Assembly (NCBI GenBank): GCA_018873245.2
Contig: JAEMBT020000004.1
Coordinates: 6,000,573-6,064,572 of the forward strand
Direction of reading: 5' to 3'
Source of the DNA: Archegozetes longisetosus
Lineage: Eukaryota; Arthropoda; Arachnida; Sarcoptiformes; Trhypochthoniidae
DNA: 64,000 nt
The position numbers were made by a program, and so were the translations under genes. Below, one piece after another: positions 50,434-62,200 of the stretch. The notes under the pieces were generated by a model. That model was not told the origin of the DNA. It worked only from the letters and a program-made list of their open reading frames with translations, and did not search any database. Each line of letters opens with the position of its first letter. Positions within the stretch are counted from its first letter, which is position 1.

Positions 50434-53400
50434 ATGTTCGCGATTGCGACTTTCGTGACCTTATGTTTTATAAATAGTTATATCTCTTATGTTGATTGTG
50501 TAAATGATTGCTCTGGAGTTAGACAATTGTATTTATTGGACAAGAATTATGTGATCCAAGATTCAGATTCTAGTAGTACGTTAATTTGCAAGCAATCCGA
50601 CAGTTGTTGTAATCAATTCGAGACTTTACTTAAATCTCGGGCTACTAATGATCTCAAGTCAATGATTTCATCAGCTATTCTTCCCTTCAACACTATTGTC
50701 AATTCGAGTGAAACTCAAATCAAACAATTATTACAGCGAATACTTAATCAGGCCCACAATCGAACCAATGCTCGATTCCATGACCAACGACTGAAAGAAG
50801 CCAGCTCGAGACTGTTCACTCACTTGTGGGCAATAATTGTGGACGGAGTCTCTCAGAGACGTGTCGAACAATATGTCAACCGCTTGTTTAACGTCTTATA
50901 TGTTACGGAATATGAAAGAGAAAAAGTAATTCATTTGTTTTAATAACTTTTCAGTTATTTCAGATGCCGATTGAATCTTTGTTTAGTAGACTAATTGTCA
51001 ATATTTATGTAATTTTGTTCAGAGGAAACAGTTTTCAGGTGAATTTGCCTCATGTTTGTCTTCCGTATGGACCGAATACAATGCTTTCGGTCATGTGCCA
51101 CAAACTATGTCTTTCCAATTACAACGAGCCGTCGAGTCTTCGAGGTTTGCTACTTGATCTCATATTTATTTATGTAATGATAAAAAATTGTTTATTTTGA
51201 ATTTTATATATAGTCTGTTATTGCGTTCGCTTTTGCTATCATTTGAAATGATAAATGCGACGAAACATTACAATTTGTCAGAAACATGTTTAGAAGGATT
51301 AGTCAAGGCTTCCTATTGTTCTCACTGTTCGGGTCATCTCAACGCTCGTCCGTGTCGTCCATTTTGCCAGAATGTGATTCACACTTGTCTTTCAGACTTG
51401 TCACTGCTAGACAAAGAGTGGCAAAAGTTTGTAAATTCGTGGCAGCACTTTTCAGCCTCTTTGGTGGCCGACAAGAATCCTCAGACCGTATTTACGTCTA
51501 TCGATTCGCTTATAGATGAAGCGATCCATTCGTTAAAAAGTAAAACACACGAGACTGCCAAAAAGGTGAGTCCGCATTCCAGGTGCTAGCATTCCTTTGA
51601 GGTCAAAGTTCAGTTCGGAGGTTAGTTATTGTGTCACTACAAAAACTTACTGACGAAGGGGTGGCAGAAAACAGAGTGAGAGAATGAGAGAGAGAGAGAG
51701 AAGAGAGACTAACACTCTGTGTGGTGTGTGTGAGAAAAAATAGCGGAATTTCATTCACTACTCAAAAATGCTTGTGTTTAGCGTAAAAGATTGTTTTCTT
51801 CCTAACAATAGTTCTGAAGAATTTCAGCTATAGATAGGATCGTGTTTTCCAAAATTCTCTTCGCTTTTCACTACAATATCAATCTCTAATGTTTGTAATT
51901 TTGTTTTTGTCATAAATGGTTTACCGTTTTATCTCTTATACAACAGCCAATTATTGTTTGTAAGCGTTTGATTGGGCGATGTTTGCTTACTATATCGTTT
52001 ACAGTCTAGGCTTTAGATTATGACATAGGAAAATAGTGCTCTAACTCGACTTCTTTCAAACCTTAAACAATCTGACTCTTTGTTTGTCTAAAAACAAAGT
52101 AATTCAATTGAAAGGTATTCGCAGATGACTAAAACAATGACGATTATCGGCAAATATTTTCTAAATTCTTTTATATCCTTGTTTAAGACTCAGATAGTTA
52201 GAGTGAAACATTGCTCGGGGGTCTTTAGGGTTTGGCTTTAAAGCTATTTTTTAAGAGTTTCCTTTTTATAACGTGTTATTTCATTCTACATAAATTATAG
52301 TAATGGACATATTTTAATTGCCATATGGTTCGAAAACTTATTATTTTCTAATTATTTAACTTATATTTTAACTTTTTAAACACTATATCTTCTAACCTAT
52401 ACTGTAATGACTTACATTCTCTCAACTTTTGTTATTCCTAACCTATCCTTCCATAGCTTTTCCAATAAATATTGATTTTTTTACCACAAAAAATTCCGTT
52501 TGACATAAAGAACAACTTTTTTTCAAGTCAAAAATCTAGAATTTCCACAACTAGTCGTCAATTGAAGTTTTGAACGCTTTCACGTTATATTAGTGTTGAG
52601 ATAACTGATTGAAGAGGGGAATAATCAGAATTTGTTGTGCAACAGCTAATATACAACTGATATGACTTATAAATGACTGGTTTCTCAGTAGATATATATG
52701 GATTTCAAACTATTTATTTAGCAGCTATTGTTTGTAATTTAATTCCGATTAGTCTATCGCAATGCCCTTAATCTAACCCTAACCTATTTAAAATTTATTT
52801 ATAGGCAAGTAAAGTAGGCATAAAGGCACTTTTACTACCTTTGATTGAATTGTCGAATTCCGCTCACAGTGGGGTTTGAGGGGGTTTTGGTCTTCAGCTT
52901 TTCAAAGTGAAGAATGCGTGAAGCTATGCACTGACTGAACGCTTTTTCTTAAATCTATTCCTATTAACACATAAACTGAGCCAATAATAAAGTTCAGCTT
53001 TTACGCTATAAGCTCAAAAATAACTCGTCATTTCATTCCTATTACTTTTAAATAAATAATTCTCAGATAACAAATGATTCCTAATTTTATTCTATACTTT
53101 ATTCATTTATTCATTCATTTTCTAAACTATTGCCGCTAATTAAATCATCCTATGAAGCACCGGCTTGGAGGTTAAGCTCTAAGTTTAAGTTCTTTTGTTA
53201 GAATTATAATGAGAATAACCATTATTTTTAGTATAATATGCAGCCACTCATTAGCATAAGTGAGAGCTTTTATTAGAGGTTACGCACATGACAGCGCGTG
53301 CAGGCATTTCAAAGCAATTTTTTATGTTAGAGGCGGACTAATGAATAAATCTATTAAAGCTATTATCAAATCCACTTCATTCATTAAATTTAATATTATT

Positions 53401-54930
53401 TATGTATTTCTCTGTCAAGTAGGATTCGATTAACAATCCTTATAGCTCTCCTCATATAAATTACACCAAAAACTACCACAAATCTACTTTAATCCAATCA
53501 ATGCCAATGCGTGCGATAATATGTTAATCATTTTGTAAATATGCTGTTAAGGTTATGGTATTTTTGAAATTGATATAAACCAGATTTTGTTGAACATTTT
53601 TTAACTTTTTTCTTTGACGCTCTTTGGACCAATCCCTATCATAAACTTATATCAAATAGCACAAGCTTCCAATTCTATCACTAATATTTATTGATTCCTC
53701 TCTCAAGTTTTAGTGCCTCTCATTCAAGATCAAACTTTGAATGCATGCTTACATTTAATGCGTCTCATAGATCTATACAAAAGGCCAATAGTTTTAGATT
53801 ACTGAAAGAGAGTTCTTACTCAAAAATGCATGTACAACTAAGCTGTTCAGTCTCGTTCAACTGCCAATAAATGATGGAATGTGCTTATGTCTGACCTGAT
53901 GCATAGGGAAACTGATACCTTAGCCAATTGACTTACGAGACACACAAAAAAGTAGAGCAATCATAGCATCTTAGTGTTAGGATTAAACAAATATAATGTA
54001 GTTATGTCTGTAATTGTATTTTGTTAATGAAAAAGAAAATTCACATAAATAACTATTGTATGAATTTTAGGTGAAAGTGGCATGCGGTCACCCAAAACGA
54101 TATCTGCGTAATGTAGTCACGAATCCGAACACTCCTTCGGCAGTGACTACCACTACTGATACGTCGACTAGTTTTTTCGTACGCTTACAAACATCTGCGC
54201 ATCAATTATCTAAGACTAAAGATTTCTTTTCGAGGTATTCACCAATAAATTATAAGTTTTGAAAGAATTTGCAAACTTATAATCGTTTTTACGATATTTT
54301 TATAGCTTATCTGAAGTCATTTGTAATGAATACGGAGATAATAATTGCTGGAATGGAGAATCTATTGGACAGTAAGTATTTTTATAGCTATCAAAACATC
54401 ACTAGTAGTCATGTCATCATAACTCTTAAATAATCATATAATCCATCATCAGATACACACAACCTTTGGTTCCATTTGGAGCTCACACTCTCAAATTCCA
54501 TTCTGACTCTAATTCGACTGTTGCGCAAACTACTCAAAACAATCCCATTTCTTCGCTCGCAGAAAGACTAAAGAAAATCACACTAATTATGGATTCTTAT
54601 GTCACGCCTCGTGCCTTTCCGTCTGAAGAGTATTTGATGGATGAAGACAGCAGTGGTTCGGGACATGTCGACAGTCTCATTGATGATGAAGACTATGCCG
54701 TGGAAGCAGGTTCTGGTAGTGGTGACGGAGAAGTGACCGAAAGCACTACTGCAAGTAAAGGAAACAATGATATTACTTTTGCAGTAAATAACGACATAGA
54801 CAAGAAATTGAGTCCAAGTGAAACTGGCAGCTCATTCAACTCGATTCGTCCTTGTTCGTTATTACTAATAGTTGTCTTGTTATTAGCTTCTGGAAAGTGC
54901 CATTCAATTATGTTTAGTATTAAGCTGTGA
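50434..54930 (+). CDS. Glypican (GPI-anchored heparan sulfate proteoglycan)
   Basis: Six exons join in phase: 50434-50925, 51023-51144, 51214-51565, 54071-54234, 54306-54371 and 54453-54930 (TGA), giving 557 residues, the usual glypican length. It is a co-receptor for Wnt, Hedgehog, BMP and FGF signals on the cell surface. Seen are a signal peptide (MFAIATFVTLCFINSYISY), Cys-rich helical domain (CSGVRQLYL, DSCCNQFE), the blocks INATKHYNLSETC, ASYCSHCSGHLNARPCRPFC and VACGHPK, and CNEYGDNNCWNG. Ser-Gly heparan sulfate sites in acidic context are DEDSSGSGHVD and EAGSGSGDGE (about residues 465-490). A hydrophobic GPI-signal tail follows (CSLLLIVVLLLASGK). Exon 2 is open in two frames; only the frame reading ASCLSSVWTEYNAFGHVPQ matches the family and both splice phases. 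Intron 3 is 2.5 kb. Whether it is dally- or dlp-type is unclear. Confidence 0.92.
51566..54070 (+). other. Long intron 3 of the glypican gene
   Basis: A 2.5-kb AT-rich intron with a GA-rich purine tract at 51686-51708. No nested gene or mobile element is recognised. Confidence 0.7.
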
Positions 54931-55154
54931 TATCACCATTGTATATATTTATATTAACTAATTTAACAATTATCTAACTATTTTATCACTTCTATCCCAA
55001 CTACTCTCCGTCTTCTACTTTCTCATCAACCAATTAATTCATGATAACTTCTAAATCAAAAATGATCGCCTGTTAGCTGTTGGACGACTCTGTTGTTCAG
55101 ATTTGTTCGTTTTTTAACCTCTAACAATGAGTTGCAAGTGTGAAATTTATTTGG

Positions 55155-55160
55155 AATAAA
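55155..55160 (+). terminator. Likely polyadenylation signal of the glypican gene
   Basis: AATAAA about 225 nt past the stop codon. Confidence 0.5.
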
Positions 55161-57514
55161 ACAAGCGCTAATTAAATTCAATAGCAAAGTGTTAAGACAT
55201 GTTGAAAATAATGTATATAAAAATTGTTAAAAATACAACTTAGTTTTGAAAAGTTATCAAAAGGTTATTAAAAGCAATAACTTTGAATATTCTGTAAAAC
55301 AGTATAATATTTTTAACTTTTTATTTATTGTTACAAATGTAATGAATTTTTTAAAAGCGGCGTTTCGTTCTTAACGACTCTTTATTGCTCTTACGATTAG
55401 ATAAATATTTGGACTTCATATTGAAAACTTCGACATAATTGTTTTTATTCTTGATTCAAATTACAGAATATTTATTTTAAAATTAAGACTATGTAGAAAA
55501 TGCAAAATATTGTGATTTCGATTTATTTATTGTTTTATTTACGAATAATGGAATAAATAAATTTACATTAAGTACTCTGTGTTTACTAAATTCATTCAAA
55601 TATTTATTCATTTATTTGTTTGATAACTTTGTTTGACTAATAACTTTTCTTATCTCGATGTTTACTGCCTGTTAACTCATTCAATTACTGCTCATCATTT
55701 CACTCTTACTTCGTTTATTATTCTCATCTTATCGTTCAGTTCGCTTTCAACTGTTACATTTACATTCCGTTCAAATCTCATTTTCAGAACACATTCTAAT
55801 CACAATAAAGTTATATTTTAAAACTACACTTGCTAACTTAATAATCCTTGATAGCAGTAGGGAAAACATTGTTCTTGTATCAACCTGCCTCTGATGCGCA
55901 TCAATTTCTTACTGAATTTAATCTGTAATTTGCTTCATTACCTCGTTGTGTATTCTATTAATCTTGTTGGTATCTTCAATGATATGGTTTAATGGAAAGC
56001 ATGACATTACATTGTATCACATCTGGTTGCTGTCTCGGATTGTTAAGATTTTGACTATAAGTTCTACTTAAGTAAAGCATAAACTGAGACTGAAAATCTG
56101 TTGAGCAGTGTTACATTTTTTAATTCTCGACGGGAAAAGTGTGATTTTAGGCACAGGATTCTGATATTAGGAACTTTCAAGTAGCTGAAAAAGTAACATC
56201 CTATTATGAAAGGTTAACAGGCATATATGGCAACAAGTAGGTCTTGATTTAGTTTTAAAAATCACTTGATATTACTCATGATTTGCTGTGTTTACCGAAC
56301 TTTCAAACAATTTACAGAATTAAGTGTCAATCTTTTCCTGAAACCATCACATGGAACTAAACTCTTCTTGAAGCTATAAAAACTTAACAGCTTTTGAACA
56401 CTTCTAACTCAATTCAAATCTACGTGTTCTTGATTTATGCGTGTGATTAGTTCCCAGGCTGTAGTTTTTTTAATAGACATATATTTTGAACGTTTACAAA
56501 CATAACAATGCATGTGAAAGCTTCATCGTTTCACTTACAGTTTGTTTGAACTCAGTTTTGAACTTAATATTTTAGAGTTGAAAATATAGATGCATGTTAT
56601 CAGAATAAAATTAATAAGTTTACAATATTCTATCATAGAAACGATCCGTTTTCCCTATATTGATGCTTCATTCATGCCTTATTCATGTTATTTGCAGTCT
56701 ACTTTTTAGTCTACTTTGCATCCAAATTAGTTTCAGTACTTTTTATAGGTTTTTCGCCCTCATATTGTTGCAGATCAAGCAGATATCCAGAACGACCATA
56801 AAATGACTCATAGTTACAGTCAAGTTCAAATTGTATCGGGTATGCACTATGTCAGCGCGATCTACAACAATACAAATCAGACTAAGTCGTTCGTAAAGAG
56901 TTGCAGTTATGACATATTTTGGAAAAGTTTTCATTGCCTCAATTCGAAATGAAAATACAGAAGCTTTTAATACAGACGTTAATTAATTGATTCTAATTAA
57001 GTATTTTATTTAGTTGAATAGTCTATTTAACAAGAGTTTGATTGTTTACTTTGGTTTTAAACTTTAGTATAAGTTTTGTTCGAATACTCACTTAAGTGAT
57101 ATTGAAGTAAATGCATATGAATCAAATTGATACCAATAAAATGAGACCAGCTGTATAACATTGAGCACATTACAAACTATGAGTGAACAACTGTTGAATG
57201 AGTTATTCAGACGTGATTAAATTGAAAGATTAGTAAAAGGCTTCTAAAAGTTATTGGAGTTAGTAAAAGTTTCACCTAAAGAGATAGAGTGGCAATGAGA
57301 TTGAACTGAACAAGAGATGGCGTGTGATTAATGAAAGGGTCGGCCATATTATTAGTCATTTATTTGTTATTCATTGTTACTGAACTTCAAGACTGAGCTC
57401 TACTGTTAACGTGTTTTCATAAACATTTTATATATAAGAAGTGATTTTAAGGGAATGACATTCAATACATATTTGTGATCACTTAAGACAAGACCAAAAC
57501 GTTTTAATTGAATA
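55161..57514. other. Intergenic region between glypican and me31B
   Basis: About 2.35 kb of AT-rich sequence. I see only short random frames (for example 55633-55821 plus and 56743-56934 minus) without splice or family support. Confidence 0.5.
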
Positions 57515-59036
57515 ATGGCTGCAAACAATATAACGAGTAATCATACGAATAATGGCCTGAAGTGAGTACTCAATGCTCAATACTCAATATTCAATACTCC
57601 ATACATTCCTATTAATTGTTTGTCAATTCATTTATCAATCGTTCACTGTTTGTCTCACTTCTACTTCATTTCGATTGTTCCTCTGTCCATTCATTATCTG
57701 CTAATCAGTGATTGCTTTAATTGATTTTTGTTATGCTCTTTCAAGGGATGACTGGAAGTCACAGTTAAAGCTTCCACCGAAAGATAACCGCGTGAAGACA
57801 TCGGACGTGACGAACACTCGAGGCAATGAGTTTGAAGAGTTTTGCTTAAATCGCGAGTTATTGATGGGTATTTTCGAGAAAGGTTGGGAGAAGCCTTCAC
57901 CCATTCAAGAGGCGGCCATTCCCGTGGCTCTAATGGGTCGGGACGTGTTGGCCAGAGCTAAGAACGGGACCGGAAAGACAGGCGCTTATGTCATACCACT
58001 GCTGCAGAAAATAGACGTTGCCAGTGGTAATATTCAGGCCCTGATTGTTGTGCCGACTCGGGAGTTAGCGCTTCAAACCTCACAGATATGTATGGAGCTG
58101 AGTAAATATATGGGTGTCAAGATCATGGTCACGACCGGAGGAACGAATCTTAAAGATGATATAATGCGTATTTATGATAACGTTCATGTCGTGATCGCTA
58201 CTCCCGGAAGAATTTTGGATTTGATTGAGAAGAAGGTTCGTTTGTCAACCTATTGTCTCTATTGATTTCTAAAGTACTTTCTACACTCATAGGTGGCAGT
58301 TATGGACAAATGCGGAATATGTGTTTTGGACGAAGCCGACAAACTGTTGAGTCAGGACTTCAAAGGAATGTTGGATTTACTGATCGGACACCTACCCAAT
58401 GACCGACAAATCCTCTTATTTTCGGCGACATTTCCGGTCACAGTCGAGCAGTTCATGAGACGTCACCTGAAATCTGCACACGAAATCAACTTGATGGAGG
58501 AGTTGACACTGAAAGGAGTTACACAGTATTACGCGTTTGTTCAGGAGAAGCAGAAAGTCCATTGTCTGAACACATTATTCTCAAAGCTGCAAATCAACCA
58601 ATCAATCATCTTCTGTAATTCCACGCAACGGGTCGAACTGTTGGCTAAAAAGATCGCCGAATTGGGATATAGTTGTTATTACATTCACGCCCGAATGCCT
58701 CAACCGCACCGCAACCGAGTCTTTCACGACTTCCGCAACGGCTTGTGCCGAAACCTGGTCTGCAGCGATCTCTTCACTCGTGGAATCGACATCCAAGCCG
58801 TGAATGTGGTCATAAACTTCGACTTCCCCAAGATGGCCGAGACTTACCTGCACCGAATCGGACGTTCAGGTCGTTTTGGGCATTTGGGCATTGCTATCAA
58901 TCTGATCACATATGACGACAGATTCCAATTGCATCGAATCGAGTCTGAATTGAACACAACTATATCACCCATACCTAAAGTCATCGATCCTAACCTCTAT
59001 GTATCTGAAGCGCAGACGCAGCAAAACGACGATTAA
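57515..59036 (+). CDS. me31B: DEAD-box RNA helicase me31B/DDX6
   Basis: Three exons: 57515-57561, 57746-58235 and 58293-59036 (TAA), phases consistent, 426 residues, slightly shorter than fly me31B (about 459). The protein is an ATP-dependent RNA-binding helicase of P-bodies that represses translation and promotes decapping. Motifs in order: [15 protein letters not shown] and GNEFEEFCL (me31B/DDX6-specific N terminus), Q motif [14 protein letters not shown], motif I AKNGTGKT (87-94), [26 protein letters not shown] (192-195), [32 protein letters not shown], and motif [12 protein letters not shown]. The start MAANN in the small first exon lies in AATAATGGC context. The intron after it holds an ACTCAAT-type low-complexity stretch. 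It is followed after only 168 bp by the kinase gene. Confidence 0.96.
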
Positions 59037-59204
59037 TATAAATAAAACATTTCTTTTTCTTTTGATGTATTAATAAATAAAAGCGAAACTTTTTTTGCGT
59101 CACTAATGCGTCACTGAATGCGTCAATAGCTGTATGCGCGCAAATGCACAACAATATGATGTACATTAAGCTATATATACATTTCTAAACAGTTCAGACG
59201 AGTT
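59037..59204. promoter_or_regulatory. Compact 168-bp gap, me31B 3' end and SIK3-like promoter
   Basis: It contains several AATAAA hexamers (59041, 59072, 59076) usable by me31B. It then continues straight into the 5' UTR of the kinase gene. The kinase promoter must be within this gap or overlap the me31B 3' part, or transcription of the pair may be linked. Confidence 0.5.
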
Positions 59205-62200
59205 ATGGCTGACGAGACTGCCATTCCTGTTCGTGTCGGACACTACGAACTTGTCCGCACCATCGGTAAGTGCCACTCGCCTTCCATATCGATCCCCTAT
59301 CAATCCAATGATTGATTGATCTGTTCCTTTGTGCAGGAAAAGGAAATTTTGCTGTCGTTAAACTTGCGCGACACTCCATCACTAACTCTAAGGTCTAATT
59401 ATTATTACCATTATTTTTCTACCAATTCTTTTTATATCTTTGCGTATTTTAAATCATTCTTTGCCTTCAGTTCGTCAGAACACTATTTTCTAATCTAATC
59501 ATTAAATCCATCTAAACCTGACCACAATTGCCGTCAATAGGTAGCCATAAAAGTGATTTCGACGCGCGCTCTCGATTCCGACCAGTTGAGAAAACTTTAC
59601 CGAGAAATCGATATTATGAAACGAATTGGTTCGCATAAACACATTCTAAGACTATACCAAGTCATGCAATCAGACAGACACGTAATGCTTGTGACAGAGT
59701 TCTGCGCTGGCGGTGAAATATTTGACCAGCTAGTGGCCAACGGAAGGATGTCTGAACAGGTGGCTCGCAATTACTTTCACCAGATCGTAGAAGCGGTCGA
59801 CTATTTGCACCAAAACGGCATCGTTCACAGAGATCTGAAGGCCGAAAACCTTCTGCTGAGCGCTGACTACAAGTGTGTGAAATTGGCAGACTTTGGGTTT
59901 TCGAATTATTTCTCTCGCGATGCACTACTGTCGACATGGTGTGGATCTCCACCATATGCTGCGCCCGAACTGTTCGAAGGGCGTCATTATTGCGGTCCAA
60001 AAGCTGACATTTGGTCATTAGGTGTTGTGTTATATGTATTAGTTTGTGGTGCGCTTCCCTTCGATGGACACACTCTACAATCACTGAAGTCTAGAGTTCT
60101 CGCCGGAAAGTTTAGGATTCCTTACTTCATGTCTTGTGATTGCGAACATTTAATTAGACATATGCTTATCACAGATCCTGATAAACGATTTAGTTTACAA
60201 CAAATTAAAGTTCATAAATGGATGCGTTTATCTAATTCTAGTACTAGTTCTAAATCTTGTGAAGAGACTATTTCAGATGACGAGACATCGATTGATGATT
60301 CGATTGATATGTCAATTATAGAATGGGTGTCACGTGAGCTATCAATAGACACCTTAGAGGTACTCGAATCAGTTCGATCTCGAGCTTATGATCATTACTA
60401 TGCTCTTTACCATCTGGTCAACGACTCTAGTCATGCAACGCCTTCTTCTGCTCCCCCTTCGCCTCCATTACTACCAGTCATTCCATCAACAAATCAAAGA
60501 AAGTCGAGTATAACCACAGGTGTTGTGGAACGCGACACTCCAACGACGCCACTGCTGAGTGTGGGCGCATCTCCACATCGACGCCACACATTCGGACCCG
60601 ACACTAATAGCTCGACATCATCACAAACACAATTAGTTACTCCTCCACTGTTATTCTTGACTCCGCCCAGTGCTCCGCCACCTATAGCTAACCTGCCGTT
60701 AGCGCCACCCAATTATCCGATAACTAATATGGATCTATTACGGCCTCCGCCCGTGCTTCTTATGGTCAATAACAATATGGGTCGCCGAGCGAGTGACGGA
60801 CAGGCAAACTATGCGCGAGCTACTCATGAGATCGCGCAACACGTCACATGCAGTGCTTCGGCTTTCAACTTTCCTCCGAATTCTTCACAGCAAACCTCTC
60901 CTCCGATTAATTACCATCGGAGAAAACGACATTCACTCACTGATACTAATGACTTGGTGACTCGTCAAAGACGCTCCGGTCTTTCAAACATAACTTCTCC
61001 CAACAGTGACCGGTATTAGTTGTGCAAATTCCTAATCAAAGCCTATCTTTAATTTCGATTTTCAATTCTAACCAGATCTCGAAGACGTGCTTCTGACGGA
61101 TCAGCGGTCACTTCGAAACAGCAGCAAATCTCAATCACTTCACTCCAAACAGAATTAAGAGCATTATGTGTGTCATCGCCGCCATCACTGCAAACATCTC
61201 CAATCCATTGCGCTTCGCCCACGACTCCGAACCCGAGTTCGACTCCGACCACGTCCCTGCCGCCCTCATCACCGCCGCCCACTTTACCTTTGATTAGCGA
61301 AGAATTGCAGACATCCAATTCAGTGACATGCTCTCCCATTCCATTACTAACACCTCCTCAATCATTTCGTTCATCTCCAGTCACTTCACCGAACACGCCC
61401 TCAATCGCCGTAACCGATGAATTGGGAACACTCCAATTTCCTATACTTCCGCCCCCAATAGACTTCCAACATGTGACGTCTCATCCGAATCTGGAACGCG
61501 GCGGAACCAGCGGTCTCGAAGACATTTCTCTGACCCGACTTCATCGTTGGCGTAACGACGAAAGTAAGTCTTACTAATCAATTCCTCCCCGATATTGCAT
61601 GTCTTTAGTATTGCTTTTGATTTTAGATATTATTGAAAAACTTCGAGCCTTTAGAATCGATATGTCTGTCACTATCGATACTTGACTTGATTTGAAAAGT
61701 GTTGCAATATTACGGGTTTTATCTTGATTTGAATAAGTTATGCAACATTTCTATGGTTTTTGGTTTAGTTCTCAATCGCTATTTCTAACATTTGAATCCA
61801 CACACGACTCACTTCTCTAATAGTGTCAGCTATAATCATGAGCTTAGCACTTAATTAAATTTATAAATTTTATAAATTTATTTTATTGTACAAAAATTCA
61901 TAGCTTTGTATATAAACTTTTTTGTTTAATAGCTAAAGGTTTATAGAATAAGCCTTACTATAAAAATGCAATGTACTTCAAACCATCACATTCATACATA
62001 TCACAATACAATTTATTGTTTGTAGTTTAATTTTAATTTAATTTTAATTTTACTAAAGTTTTCATCAATTAGAAAACTTGTTTCAAGATCTTATTCGTTT
62101 TACTCTAATCCACAATAAAAGTTGAAATGATGATCGTCTGAAAATTTGTTTACTGTTAAGAATAAGATTTGCACTTTATTTTGTCTTATTTTATTTGGTT

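Noticed and set aside
50964-51200. 78-codon frame starting with Met between glypican exons
   Set aside because: Wrong frame for the glypican alignment and for the downstream splice phase.
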